In this document: piece by piece, positions 53,004-62,056 of the stretch
How the letters are laid out: every line of letters begins with the position of its first letter
Position numbering within the stretch: the first letter of the stretch is position 1
NCBI GenBank assembly: GCA_900319385.1
Contig: ONOG01000002.1
Coordinates: 1 to 64,000 of the forward strand
DNA length: 64,000 nucleotides
Direction of reading: 5' to 3'
DNA from: an uncultured Prevotellaceae bacterium
GTDB taxonomy: Bacteria > Bacteroidota > Bacteroidia > Bacteroidales > Bacteroidaceae
Notes under the pieces: model-generated
Told to the model about the DNA's origin: nothing
Databases searched by the model: none
What the model saw: the letters and a program-made list of their open reading frames with translations, nothing else
Made by a program: the position numbers and the translations under genes

Positions 53004-56000
53004 TTACTTCACCAGCACCTTCACCACCTTCTGCGTTCCGTCGGCGAAGGTGATGCGGCGAACGAGGGTGCCACGCTGAGCGTTCGACACCTTGCGGCCG
53101 GCCACGTCGAAGGACTCAACCTTGCTGACCAGACGCTCGCTGTCGCTATCAACACCGACGATGGCGTCATATACGCCCACGTCAACCTTGTTGGCATTGA
53201 CGATTTCGCCAGTCGTGACGTCGATGAGCAGGGCAACGACGCGCAGCTGGTTCTTGTCCTGGATGATTTCCTCGCCGTTCAGGTTGACAGCGTCGGCCAG
53301 GTTGATCGTGAAGTTGTGTTCAGCCGACTCGCCGGCAGACATCATTTCGGGCAGGATATCGCCGATGCCGCCGATGCCGGAGTTGTAAACAGCTACGTCG
53401 TTGAAGACGAGGCCAGTCACCGTGCTACCGGCATTGACAAACTCGCTGAGGTTCTCATCCCAGGCAAAGGCAGAGCTGTTCGAGAAGTAGTTCGACTGTG
53501 CCCAGTCCTTGGTCGTACCGGTGAGGCCGTCGGCGACGAGCACATACTCGATGGCATAGTTCGAGCCAGCCAAATCGGTGGGAGTGGTCACCTGTGTGGT
53601 CACGTCGATGGCTGTGCCGTCGGCGTTCCATGTAGCGGCTACTTCGACATCGACCACGCCAAATTCAGCGCAGCGCTCATCGAGCACGTTGACAATGCCG
53701 AGCGGTTCGTCTTCAGTCAGACCGTTGTAGGGGTCAACCTCCATGACGCGGTCAACAAAGGACGTGGGGAATCCCTGAACGTCGGAAGGATAGGGGACGT
53801 CTTCGCCATCCATGATGGCCATGGGGTCTCCGTTGTGGTAGCTGATGAGCACGTAGTCGTCGGGGAAGAGTTCGGCGAGCTTCTCCAGGGCAACGAAGCC
53901 ACGGGGGCACCATCCGCACCAGGTGCCGGTGTACTCCTCGAGCACGGCACGGTGGGTGGGCACCGAAGTCAGGGCTACGACTTCCTGTATGGCCATGGCA
54001 TCGGGCGTTTCGTTGGCCTCGCCGTTGACCTTCGTCACGGTGACGGTGTAGTTGTATTCGCCCGTTTCTCCGATGGCAGGCACTTCGACGCTGATTTCGG
54101 CCTCTGCACCATAGACAGGAGCGATGGGCTCTTCGAGGCTGAGTGTGTAGGTCTCCTCGACAGCCAGGGTGTTGTTCTTCACAACGACTTCGACGCTCTC
54201 GACACCCATTGCGCCGAGGTTCTGCACATTCAGGTTGAGGGTGAAGGGCTCGTCGTACTTGACATAGGCGGTCTTGCCCGTGATGGGCGAAGCAGCGTAA
54301 GAGAGCACTTCGCTACCCTTGACATCCACCTGGATGATTGCCGATGCGTTGAACGTCGATGAAACGTCGAACCACTTGAGCAGGGTCTTGGATGTGTGCA
54401 GATAGAAGCTACCCTCTTGGCCGCCGTCAATCACAGCGATGGGGAACTCAGCCTCTTCGCTGGAAAGATTGTCGATGCTGAAGCTGTAACCTACGTAAAC
54501 GCCTTCGCTGGGGATGAGGTAGGGCTTCGGCAGTTCGACCGTGACAAAGTCGGCCTCGGTGGGCGCGATGTCAACCTTCACGAGGTCGGGCGCAGCCTTT
54601 CCGTCTTCGACACGCAGCTGACTGCTGAGCCATACGGAGATGTTGCTGCTGTTCTCAACCTCCATGATAGGCACGGTGATCTTCGTCACGTAGCAGCCGA
54701 TGAGGTCGTCCTCGTTGAGGTGGATGGCTACGTCGTAGTTCTGGGCCTTTGCCTCACCGAACATGCCGACGTCCTCAGCGCCGGTGTAGAAGCCCCAGGT
54801 GATTTCGTTGTCCTCGGCATCCGGAGCCGAATCGGGATAATCGGGTGTGGCAGCCTCGGGTTGAAGCTCAGAGCCTTCGCCGGCCATTTCCACCCAGGTG
54901 ATTTCGCTGCGACGCTCCTCGCCGCCACCCGTGTAGATGGCCTGCAGACCGTAAGCCTCGGCACCGATGGTGTAGTAGTAGAACTCGTGGTTCGAGCCTG
55001 TGGCGTAGAAGTCCCAGTTTTCGCTATATCCGTAAGGAATGGACTCGCTTTCTGCCCAGTCGAGTTTATAGTAGTCGGCTTTGCTGAACGTGAGAGGCAC
55101 TTCCTCGCCGTTGACACGGGCAAAGAGAGCGTACGACAGTTTGTCGCCGAGGATGAAGTTGCCGTCCTCGTCCAACGTGTTGAGGTTGAAGTCGATGTAG
55201 CCAAAACCATAGCCCTGGCCATAGTAGCTCAGGTCGTACTCCTCGTTGTTGTTAATGACGGGGGCAGCCGGTGTGGCAGCTACCTCGGTGAACTTCTTGA
55301 TGAGGGCGTTTGTGTAGAAGGCGGCATAGTTCACCTCGTCCGTACCGGCATTCACGAGGAAGGTGCCGGTCGATGTGCCGGTGAGGGTGGAGAGGTCGAA
55401 TGTGAACTCGATGTCGCTGTCGAGCAGTGTGTACTCGGTGTAGGTTTCGCCGTAGTCGGGGTCGGTGACTTCTTCGCCCTGAGCCGACACGAGATACTGG
55501 TAGTAGCCCGTTGTTTCGTCAGCACCCAGGAAGGTGCCGTTGGGGATGGTGGCCGTCATCGTCATGGGATTGACGGAACCCTTCACCCATGCTTCGGGCA
55601 AAGCAGGATATATACCCTGAACATAGATGTCGGTGCCGCTCACGCCGACTTTCACCAGCGTGCCGTCGAAACCTTCGGCCGTGAGGGCGCACTCAATGGT
55701 GGTCATGTCGTCGGGAGCCACAACGGGTTCGGCATCCAGTACGTCCAGGTTGATGTTCCAGTCGGCATAGCCAGCCCAGATGCCATCGGCGTCAACGATA
55801 CCAATCATCAGATCGCCGCTCTTGAACTCAGAGTCAGCGGGCGTGGTGATGGCACGCGTTGCAGCGTCGTAGTTCAGCGTGAGTGTGGTCACATCGGTGG
55901 CAGATACCACGTTGCCTTCCTCGTCGGTGCGGCAGAGTGCGAACCTGTACACTTCGCCCTCGCTTTCCATGGCATCCTGCGGGAAGTCGAACGTGATTTT

Positions 56001-56477
56001 GTCGCCGTCGAGCGTACCTTCGATCCATGTGTCTGTCATCAACTGACTGATGACGTTTCGCAGATAGACCTTGTTGTCCGAGCCAAAGACGACGTTGCCG
56101 ACACCGCCCTGAACCGATGTCGTGAAGACATAGCCCCAGAAGGGATAGGCGGCCTCGCAGCTGCGGACATACCACACCTGCTCGCCGGCGGGCTGCTCAG
56201 TGATGGCAGCCTTGCGCGCTGTCTTCGTGAACTTGCGCAGTGTCTTGAGCTTCGACGCATTGACGTCTTTCTTCAGACGGAACGCAGCCGTAGCCGCAGC
56301 CTTGCGCGTGGTCGATGTCTGCTGCTGCAGGTCAGCCTTCGAGGGTGCCTGCTTCGCAGCCTGAGTGGCAATGGGCGACAGACGGTTCAGGCGGGCTTGC
56401 GACAGCTTGGGTGTCTGTGCCATTGCGGTGGCATACACTAAGAGCGTAGCCACGAAGAAAAGGAGATTTTTCTTCAT
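53004..56477 (-). CDS. Giant Omp28-like secreted protein with CGWC thiol motif
   Basis: The 1,157-residue product has a signal peptide (to about residue 20, AMAQ). Residues 35-95 are Lys/Ala-rich. Residues 95-750 are beta-rich, with no family I can name (GYGFGYIDFNLNTLDEDGNF, FYTGAEDVGMFGEAKAQNYDVAIHLNEDD). Residues 755-840 look like a CARDB/Ig-type domain. An Omp28-type thioredoxin-like domain follows near 840-1080 with YTGTWCGWCPRG (about 850-857) and GFPTSFVDR. The last 50 residues resemble a C-terminal sorting domain (FDVAGRKV ... VVKVLVK). It is the last gene of the five-gene operon. I use the ATG at 56477 over a TTG two codons earlier. Confidence 0.85.
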   Translation of the reverse strand: MKKNLLFFVATLLVYATAMAQTPKLSQARLNRLSPIATQAAKQAPSKADLQQQTSTTRKAAATAAFRLKKDVNASKLKTLRKFTKTARKAAITEQPAGEQVWYVRSCEAAYPFWGYVFTTSVQGGVGNVVFGSDNKVYLRNVISQLMTDTWIEGTLDGDKITFDFPQDAMESEGEVYRFALCRTDEEGNVVSATDVTTLTLNYDAATRAITTPADSEFKSGDLMIGIVDADGIWAGYADWNINLDVLDAEPVVAPDDMTTIECALTAEGFDGTLVKVGVSGTDIYVQGIYPALPEAWVKGSVNPMTMTATIPNGTFLGADETTGYYQYLVSAQGEEVTDPDYGETYTEYTLLDSDIEFTFDLSTLTGTSTGTFLVNAGTDEVNYAAFYTNALIKKFTEVAATPAAPVINNNEEYDLSYYGQGYGFGYIDFNLNTLDEDGNFILGDKLSYALFARVNGEEVPLTFSKADYYKLDWAESESIPYGYSENWDFYATGSNHEFYYYTIGAEAYGLQAIYTGGGEERRSEITWVEMAGEGSELQPEAATPDYPDSAPDAEDNEITWGFYTGAEDVGMFGEAKAQNYDVAIHLNEDDLIGCYVTKITVPIMEVENSSNISVWLSSQLRVEDGKAAPDLVKVDIAPTEADFVTVELPKPYLIPSEGVYVGYSFSIDNLSSEEAEFPIAVIDGGQEGSFYLHTSKTLLKWFDVSSTFNASAIIQVDVKGSEVLSYAASPITGKTAYVKYDEPFTLNLNVQNLGAMGVESVEVVVKNNTLAVEETYTLSLEEPIAPVYGAEAEISVEVPAIGETGEYNYTVTVTKVNGEANETPDAMAIQEVVALTSVPTHRAVLEEYTGTWCGWCPRGFVALEKLAELFPDDYVLISYHNGDPMAIMDGEDVPYPSDVQGFPTSFVDRVMEVDPYNGLTEDEPLGIVNVLDERCAEFGVVDVEVAATWNADGTAIDVTTQVTTPTDLAGSNYAIEYVLVADGLTGTTKDWAQSNYFSNSSAFAWDENLSEFVNAGSTVTGLVFNDVAVYNSGIGGIGDILPEMMSAGESAEHNFTINLADAVNLNGEEIIQDKNQLRVVALLIDVTTGEIVNANKVDVGVYDAIVGVDSDSERLVSKVESFDVAGRKVSNAQRGTLVRRITFADGTQKVVKVLVK

Positions 56478-56526
56478 AAGCAAAAAAAGAGTTATAAATA
56501 AAAAAAATAAGAATTAAGAATGAACT

Positions 56527-56569
56527 GACCTCACCCCAATCCTCTCTTGGGGAGGAAAGAGGTGGGGTC
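56527..56569. terminator. CCTCCCC-family hairpin after the 219-residue gene
   Basis: ACCTCACCCC and GGTGGGGTC with CCTCTCTTGGGGAGG inside form a hairpin 6 bases after the stop of the upstream gene on the minus strand, so it may partly stop transcription before the giant Omp28 gene. Confidence 0.55.
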
Positions 56570-56574
56570 TGTGT

Positions 56575-57234
56575 TTACTTTGTGGCCTTGTAGAGTTTCT
56601 TTGTCGTGCGGACAGCACCGTTGCGGAAGTGTTCCTGCACTACATACGTGCCATTGACGGGGCGCGTCACCTTACGGCCATCCATACCATAGTAGTTGGT
56701 CGATTGCGGCTGAGTGTTGGAGCGCAGGTGGTCGATGGCCGATGCCTCGGTGGAGAAGTTGAGCGTCACCTTCGGGCCACGACCCTTCAGCGTGTACTTC
56801 TTCGTGATGCTGTTGTACTTGTAAATGAGGAACTGCATCTCGACTACAGCCGTTCCTCCTGCTTCGGGCAGCCATTCGGTCTGCATGCTCTTGAGCACGC
56901 CGGCGGGGATGGCTCCCATGTTCGACTGGTAGGTGCCAGTTGCCGTCTGTGCCACGCAGTTTTCGGGGAAGCAGGTCTGGAACGAACCGTTCTCAAGCGT
57001 GACAATGGTGTATTCGGTAGCAGCCATGACTTCGCCCGAAGTGGTGTTCTTGACAAAGAGGCCCGAAGGCATGATGCCACCGCCCCATCCGTCGTCCTCG
57101 AGCGTGGTGCAGTTGATGACTGTGCCGTCGGCAATGATGTTGCCTTCGGCATCGGCAAACTGTAACTCGTCCTGTGCAAAGGTCTGTGTGCTTGCCAGAG
57201 CGAGCAGAGTGATCAGAGTAAAGAATTTCTTCAT
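56575..57234 (-). CDS. Secreted protein of unknown function in the Omp28 operon
   Basis: The 219-residue product has a signal peptide (MKKFFTLITLLALASTQTFA). The mature part is beta-rich, with two Cys close together (CFPENC at about 91-96). Its end (NYYGMDGRKVTRPVNGTYVVQEHFRNGAVRTTKKLYK) is a C-terminal sorting-like domain common in Prevotella secreted proteins. I recognise no family for the rest. It uses the ATG at 57234 rather than a TTG two codons upstream. It lies 35 bases after the Omp28 lipoprotein gene. Confidence 0.8.
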   Translation of the reverse strand: MKKFFTLITLLALASTQTFAQDELQFADAEGNIIADGTVINCTTLEDDGWGGGIMPSGLFVKNTTSGEVMAATEYTIVTLENGSFQTCFPENCVAQTATGTYQSNMGAIPAGVLKSMQTEWLPEAGGTAVVEMQFLIYKYNSITKKYTLKGRGPKVTLNFSTEASAIDHLRSNTQPQSTNYYGMDGRKVTRPVNGTYVVQEHFRNGAVRTTKKLYKATK

Positions 57235-57269
57235 ACGCAAATAGACTTTATAAAGTTAAACATTAAAGA

Positions 57270-58058
57270 TTAAAACTTGGCGGTTACGACCTGCTCCACG
57301 CCGGCGTCGGTATAGACGAAAGCGACGATGCTCATGTTCTCAGGCTTCCATGCAGGGTCGAGGGTTGTGCTGACGTCTTCGTCCCATGCCTCACCTACGT
57401 TGACACTGAAGTCGTCGCCGTAGAGGTCGGACGTGAGGGAAGTACGGAACACATGGTTGTGCACATAGTCGGTCTTGCGGCTGCCGTCGGGCATCGACTG
57501 CGCATCGACGATTCCGCTTTCGGTGAGCCATACTTGATAGCGGCCTGCGCGCGATTCGGTCGAACTGGCGTGAAGCGACACGGTCAGTTTGCGGCTCTCG
57601 GCGTCGTAGTTGGGCGTCAGGCTGAGCGTGAGGGGCGTAGCTTTCTGCAGCTCTGCGGCAATGGCTGTGGCATATTCGCTGGTCGATTCGAGCAGTGAAC
57701 CACTGCGATTGACTTGGGCACTGGGCTGTGCCATCACGCCCCAGTGGCTGTAATAGTCGTCGCCTGCCTCGGTGCAGAGGCTCAGCCGCGGGCTGGTCAT
57801 GGTGGAGCGATGGCCGAAAGGACCGCTGTGGATGGCGACCACCACGACGTGGTCCTCGCCGTACGTTTCCTGCAACCGAGCCAGTTCGTCGGCTGCTGTG
57901 GGGCAGTTGACGCAACGCTGTCCGGTGAAGTCCTCAATAAGCACGTTGCGTGCCACGCTGATTTCGACCTTCTCGAAACGTTCGTCCATGCTCTTTTCGT
58001 CGCAGGCCGTCAGCAGCACCAAGGCTAAAGCTACACTGATTGACAATATCTTGTTCAT
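57270..58058 (-). CDS. Omp28-family lipoprotein with CVNC motif
   Basis: The 262-residue product has a lipobox LTAC (Cys19). Residues 38-130 form a thioredoxin-like part with the Omp28 motif VLIEDFTGQRCVNCPTA, giving Cys49 and Cys52 in CxxC. The later beta-rich domain includes NHVFRTSLTSDLYGDDFSVNVGEAW. Omp28 proteins are outer-membrane lipoproteins of unproven function. The CxxC suggests thiol-disulfide exchange or metal binding. It sits between the DUF6029 barrel and the 219-residue gene. Confidence 0.9.
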   Translation of the reverse strand: MNKILSISVALALVLLTACDEKSMDERFEKVEISVARNVLIEDFTGQRCVNCPTAADELARLQETYGEDHVVVVAIHSGPFGHRSTMTSPRLSLCTEAGDDYYSHWGVMAQPSAQVNRSGSLLESTSEYATAIAAELQKATPLTLSLTPNYDAESRKLTVSLHASSTESRAGRYQVWLTESGIVDAQSMPDGSRKTDYVHNHVFRTSLTSDLYGDDFSVNVGEAWDEDVSTTLDPAWKPENMSIVAFVYTDAGVEQVVTAKF

Positions 58059-58079
58059 ACGCTAATTATTAAAGGTGTT

Positions 58080-58112
58080 CCCTATCCCCCTCGTTGAGAG
58101 GGGACTGGGGAA
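58080..58112. repeat. CCCCCTC-family hairpin in the operon
   Basis: CCTATCCCCCTC pairs with GAGAGGGGACTGG around GTT. It is in the 60-base gap between the barrel and Omp28 genes, so it may set their expression ratio. Confidence 0.6.
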
Positions 58113-58118
58113 AGGCTC

Positions 58119-59783
58119 TCAAAAGTTGTAATTGTACGAAAGGGTGACGCCCTTGCTGGCAGGCACGTAGCGGCAAACGCCACCGGTGCAGTTGTATCCG
58201 GCGCGGGTGCGACCGTAGCCCAGCTGCAGGCGGTGTGTGCCTGCGGTGAAGGTGACGCTGCCCTGATAGTAATGGGTCTTCGTCTCGCCACAGTTCCACT
58301 GGTCGCTCAAGGTGAACATCCAGTGGGGCAGCATCGACAGCTCGGCCAGCGCAAACGCCCAGTCGCCCTGGTCGCCAGCGGTGGTGAGGTACTGCAGTTC
58401 GCCGCGCAGGGTGAACTTCTTGTTGAAGCGGTATTTGCCTTCGGCAACGAAGATGTTGCTGTGAATCAGTCCGCCATGCCCTTCCATGATGGTTTGGTTG
58501 TAGAACTGGTTCATATACATCAAATTCAGCTTGAATGCGCTCGACAGTTTCTTCTCCACCTGGATGTTCAAGTCCTGATAATAGACATCGCTGCCCCATT
58601 TCCAGAAGGCTGACTTGTTTCCGTCGCTGCCTTCGGCTGCAGGTTTGCGCGAGTTCTCGAGCGAATGGATGTGGGAGAAATTCAGTTTCACGTTCGTGCC
58701 ATACTTTCCACCCAGCGCTGTGCCACGCTTGAAGTCGTAGCCCAGTTCTGCCTGGTAGGCCCACTCACCGTCGAGCTGTGTGCCGTAGGTGTAGAGGGCA
58801 GCGAGGGTGTAAGTGTGGTCGAGGGTGAAGGGTGGCAGGTAGTTGATGTGCGAAGCCAGCGGAAGTGTTTCGCGGCGTCGGCTGCGGAAATCCATGTTTT
58901 CGCTGCGCTTGGCCTGCACCAGTGCGCTCATGCCGCGCTTCGAATACGATGCCGAGAGCAGGGCTGCCGTTCCGCGCTGGAAGGTATAACCGTTCACCTG
59001 CGACGGATCCTGCGACTTCTGTGCATATTCTGCCAGCACGTTCCAGTTACCCTTTTGCAGTCGGGCACGCAGGTCGAAGGCATTCACGTTCTGCGGCTGG
59101 TGCAGCTGATAGGTGCCGCCGTCGTGCGGAACGAGGAGTTCGTCTTCCTTCTCATGCTTGTTGACGAACGAGGCACCGAGGGTCAGGAAAGTGCCGCTCT
59201 GCTGCATGGCTTTCGACCATTGGTCGATGCTCAGTTCGAGGTCGGCACCGCTCACCCACGCATTGTTTCTATCCCAGTAGCGACGTTGCTTACCGCTGAG
59301 CAGCTTAATCTGCACACCCTCGACAGGTCGTAGCACCAGTCGTCCGCCCAGCAGCGAGTTGTCGATGCCAAGGGAACGCTCTTCGTAGGTGCGCAGGATG
59401 AGGCCCGAGCCGAACTGCTCGTAGTAGTGGCCCAGGGTGAGCTCCTGTCCGGCAAGTTTTCCTTTTATATAAAAATATGGTACACCCCAACCCTTGAAGT
59501 CGGGATTCTGCTCTGCAAATCCAGGCATGGGGAAGCGCATGAACTCCAGGCGCACACCGGCATCGACGTACTGGCTCATGGCGCTCACCTCGGCATAGCT
59601 GTTGGTCAGCGCCCATTCGTCGTACTTCTCGGCACCAATCTTCGTATCCTCCTGCGGCAGGAGGATGTCGCTCTGGATGCTACCCGTGATGGTCACATCG
59701 CCCACTTGCACCTGTGCCGTGGCTGTGGTCCAGAAGCAAGTCAGCAGGACTGCTGCACTGATATATCTTAACAATCGTGTCAT
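58119..59783 (-). CDS. DUF6029-type outer-membrane beta-barrel protein
   Basis: The 554-residue product has a signal peptide (TATAQ, about residue 24) and alternating beta strands through to a C-terminal aromatic residue (LSYNYNF), as in outer-membrane barrels. GSIQSDILLPQEDTKIGAE at the start and LGHYYEQFGSGLILRTYEERSLGIDNSLLGGR near 130-160 are family landmarks I recall. Near the C-terminus it has Cys in QWNCGET and a CTGGVC loop (CX4C). Its ATG overlaps the TlpA stop (ATGA). Solute or partner is unknown. Confidence 0.85.
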   Translation of the reverse strand: MTRLLRYISAAVLLTCFWTTATAQVQVGDVTITGSIQSDILLPQEDTKIGAEKYDEWALTNSYAEVSAMSQYVDAGVRLEFMRFPMPGFAEQNPDFKGWGVPYFYIKGKLAGQELTLGHYYEQFGSGLILRTYEERSLGIDNSLLGGRLVLRPVEGVQIKLLSGKQRRYWDRNNAWVSGADLELSIDQWSKAMQQSGTFLTLGASFVNKHEKEDELLVPHDGGTYQLHQPQNVNAFDLRARLQKGNWNVLAEYAQKSQDPSQVNGYTFQRGTAALLSASYSKRGMSALVQAKRSENMDFRSRRRETLPLASHINYLPPFTLDHTYTLAALYTYGTQLDGEWAYQAELGYDFKRGTALGGKYGTNVKLNFSHIHSLENSRKPAAEGSDGNKSAFWKWGSDVYYQDLNIQVEKKLSSAFKLNLMYMNQFYNQTIMEGHGGLIHSNIFVAEGKYRFNKKFTLRGELQYLTTAGDQGDWAFALAELSMLPHWMFTLSDQWNCGETKTHYYQGSVTFTAGTHRLQLGYGRTRAGYNCTGGVCRYVPASKGVTLSYNYNF

Positions 59784-60274
59784 TTTCCAACAAGTTCACG
59801 CACTTTTTCAATCAACTCCTCTTCGGCACCGTCGGCATAGCCGTTGTGACGATAGACGATTTTGCCCTGTCCATCGACGATGAGCGTATAAGGGATGGTC
59901 TGTATGCCCAGTGCGCGACGCAAATCGCTGTTGGGGTCGAGCAGAACGTCGTATTCCCAACCGTAGCTATCGACCATCGGCTTCACCTTGTTAATGTTCT
60001 GTGCCTCGTCAATGCTCACTGCGATGAGTTTCACTCCCGTCTCCTCCTGCCATTCGGGATAGACTTCGTGAATGGCCTTCAGCTCACGGTTGCAGGGTTT
60101 GCACCATGTGGCGAAAAAGTCGATGATGAAGGGCTTGCCGTCGTTCGACAGCGTGTCGGTGCGCACCTCCTTGCCTTCGAGGCTGCGCAGTGTGACGTTG
60201 GGCAACTGAGCCTTTGCTGTGCTGGCGAGTGCGAGCAGCAGCGTCAGACAGAGAAGTAGTTTTTTTGTGTTCAT
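59780..60274 (-). CDS. TlpA-type thiol:disulfide oxidoreductase
   Basis: The 164-residue product has a signal peptide (to about residue 22) and a thioredoxin domain with WCKPC (Cys58, Cys61) in DFFATWCKPC and cis-Pro in IQTIPYTLIV. It should work in the periplasm as a reductase or disulfide exchanger. It is the first gene of the operon with DUF6029, Omp28 and other secreted proteins, with a good promoter and an ATGA overlap to the next gene. Confidence 0.93.
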   Translation of the reverse strand: MNTKKLLLCLTLLLALASTAKAQLPNVTLRSLEGKEVRTDTLSNDGKPFIIDFFATWCKPCNRELKAIHEVYPEWQEETGVKLIAVSIDEAQNINKVKPMVDSYGWEYDVLLDPNSDLRRALGIQTIPYTLIVDGQGKIVYRHNGYADGAEEELIEKVRELVGK

Positions 60275-60302
60275 ATACTCGTGCTTTATTTATTTCAAGC
60301 TG

Positions 60303-60334
60303 CAAAGTTACAACTTTTCCACCGCTTTTTCAAA
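60303..60334 (-). promoter_or_regulatory. Predicted promoter of the TlpA/Omp28 operon
   Basis: On the minus strand TTTG (60331-60334) is followed after 20 bases by TAACTTTG (60303-60310), a full match to the Bacteroidota consensus. The ATG is 29 bases further. Confidence 0.75.
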
Positions 60335-60491
60335 CAAACTGAAACAAAATGTAGCGTAAGTACAACAATTTTGCGCTTTTTATGCAAGTTTGCTTCACGT
60401 GAAATGGCAGTGCGCCTCAAATAGTTTTGCAACGTAGTCTGTGGAAAAAGGTTGTGCACAGCCCCCCCGACGTTGTCGGAACGGATCCGAT

Positions 60492-61292
60492 TTATTGTTT
60501 TCTGAGTTCTGAAGGGGTGAATCCGAGTGTGCGGCTGACGAACCGCGTGAAATAGGAGAGGGACGAGAAACCGAAGCGGTCCGCAATCTCTGTGGGGGTG
60601 AGCGACTTTTCGCGCAGCAGGCGTGAGATTTCGAGCGAGGTAAATCGCTGTATCCAGTAGTTGGCAGAATGACCGCTCACGAGGTTTGTCACCTCTGACA
60701 GGTATTTGGGTGTGATGCACAGGCGGCTGGCATAGTACGCAACGTTACGTTCGGTGCGGTAGATGCCCGATTCGAGCAGAGCGATAAATTGGTTCATCAG
60801 TTCTCCAGCCCTTTCTGGAATGGGACTTTCGCTGCCCAGTCGCCGGTGAAACTCGAAGAAGTCGATATACATCACTTGCAGCACGTGGGTGATACTGTCG
60901 ATGAAAAAGTGCTTGTCGGGATCGCGTAGTCGCAACTCCAGTTGGTCGATGTCGATATTGAGCAGGCGGTGTTCGTCCCACAGCAGCGGCATGACGGGAT
61001 TGTGGTAGAGGGCGATGCTCCCTTTGATTTGGTAGTTGTTCGTCGGACGTGTGGCTTCGAGGAAGGTGGGGGACACATAGACGACGCGCACGACAAAGTC
61101 GGTCGATGGTCGCAGCTGGCTCACCAGCCGGTTGGCTATGATGACCATGCTGTCGCCGGCACGGAGTGTGAACGGACGTTCGTCGAACAGGAAGTCGCAT
61201 TGCCCCCCGTTGCATACGACGTGCGAGAAGTAAGTGGCCAGTTCTTCGCTGCACAATCGGTCCAGCGTGTTTTCTATGATGACGTCTTGCAT
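60492..61292 (-). CDS. AraC family transcription regulator
   Basis: The 266-residue product has an N-terminal cupin-like sensor part (about 20-100, LFDERPFTLRAGDSMVII) and a C-terminal AraC-type double helix-turn-helix at about 165-266 (YYASRLCITPKYLSEVTNLVSG, SLTPTEIADRFGFSSLSYFTRFVSRTLGFTPSELR). It is divergent from the small membrane protein, aldo/keto reductase and flavodoxin genes, which are its likely targets. The inducer is unknown. Confidence 0.93.
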   Translation of the reverse strand: MQDVIIENTLDRLCSEELATYFSHVVCNGGQCDFLFDERPFTLRAGDSMVIIANRLVSQLRPSTDFVVRVVYVSPTFLEATRPTNNYQIKGSIALYHNPVMPLLWDEHRLLNIDIDQLELRLRDPDKHFFIDSITHVLQVMYIDFFEFHRRLGSESPIPERAGELMNQFIALLESGIYRTERNVAYYASRLCITPKYLSEVTNLVSGHSANYWIQRFTSLEISRLLREKSLTPTEIADRFGFSSLSYFTRFVSRTLGFTPSELRKQ

Positions 61293-61407
61293 ACAGGATT
61301 TCTTCCTTTCCCAACCTCATTTTCGGCCACGAAGGTGCGGACCGAGAGCCAGTGGCCTGTGGTCAGCATTCGCCTTGAGAGGATTGGATGTGTGATGATT
61401 GTCGCTG

Positions 61408-61438
61408 CAAATTTACATTATTTTGGATAAACATTCAA
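61408..61438 (-). promoter_or_regulatory. Predicted promoter of the AraC regulator gene
   Basis: On the minus strand TTG (61436-61438) is followed after 20 bases by TAAATTTG (61408-61415). The leader to the ATG is about 115 bases. Confidence 0.65.
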
Positions 61439-61478
61439 GATTTTTTTTCACAATCCTACTCTGAAAAACTCAAACCAG

Positions 61479-61598
61479 TTTGCTTTTCCGCTCACTTCAT
61501 CGTAACTTTGGCTTCGCCGAACTTACTCAAGTTCGGGAAAACAAAACCGAAAAACTTCGTCTTTCGTTTTGTGTTCCGCTCACTTCATCGTAACTTTG
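61479..61598 (+). promoter_or_regulatory. Two tandem near-identical promoters
   Basis: TTTG (61479-61482), 20 bases, TAACTTTG (61503-61510), and again TTTG (61568-61571), 19 bases, TAACTTTG (61591-61598). Each lies in a 25-bp direct repeat TTCCGCTCACTTCATCGTAA plus CTTTG, with starts 88 bases apart. The repeat sequence between the -33 and -7 boxes could also hold a regulator site. Confidence 0.75.
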
Positions 61599-61649
61599 CA
61601 CGCGCAACCAGAGGATTATCATTACACGTTATATATATTCAGAATTATA

Positions 61650-61913
61650 ATGAAAGCCTTCTTCCGTCGAATCAAGGCCTGGCTGCAGTCGCTGTCCTAC
61701 CGCACAGGGGTCATCGTTCTGCTCTGCTGCATTCCGTGCTACATCATCAGTTTTGCACAGATGTTGCTGCCGCTGAGCGTCGAAGCGAAGGCTGTGTTGT
61801 GGACGGTCTTCTTCGGCCTGGCCAAAACCTTTCAGTACGGAGGCATTACGATTCTGGGCGTCGAGGGCTACAAGCGTTTCAAGGCTTTTCTGAAACGCAA
61901 GAAGCAGGGCTGA
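61650..61913 (+). CDS. Small two-helix membrane protein
   Basis: The 87-residue product has a basic start (MKAFFRRIKAWLQSLSYR), a membrane helix at about 19-42 (TGVIVLLCCIPCYIISFAQMLL), a second at about 48-70 (AKAVLWTVFFGLAKTFQYGGITIL) and a basic end (KRFKAFLKRKKQG). It resembles the small 'transporter suffix' domain proteins, whose role is unknown. It is the first gene after the tandem promoters; the aldo/keto reductase follows after 143 bases with its own TAACTTTG-like box at 61998-62005. Confidence 0.75.
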   Translation: MKAFFRRIKAWLQSLSYRTGVIVLLCCIPCYIISFAQMLLPLSVEAKAVLWTVFFGLAKTFQYGGITILGVEGYKRFKAFLKRKKQG

Positions 61914-62056
61914 GGTTCGCGCTTAGTTTTCGGCATTTACCGACTTTGGTGTCATTCAATCCGCATTTTGTGAAACTACGGATTGACGAAAGCTCTGTAA
62001 CTTTGCAGCCGAAAACCAGACAATATTTTGTTTTTTCCTTAACATCATTAGTCAGC

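Noticed and set aside
61388-62056. Long N-terminal extension of the aldo/keto reductase frame
   Set aside because: It covers tandem promoters and the small membrane protein gene; the family starts at METIKLSNG.
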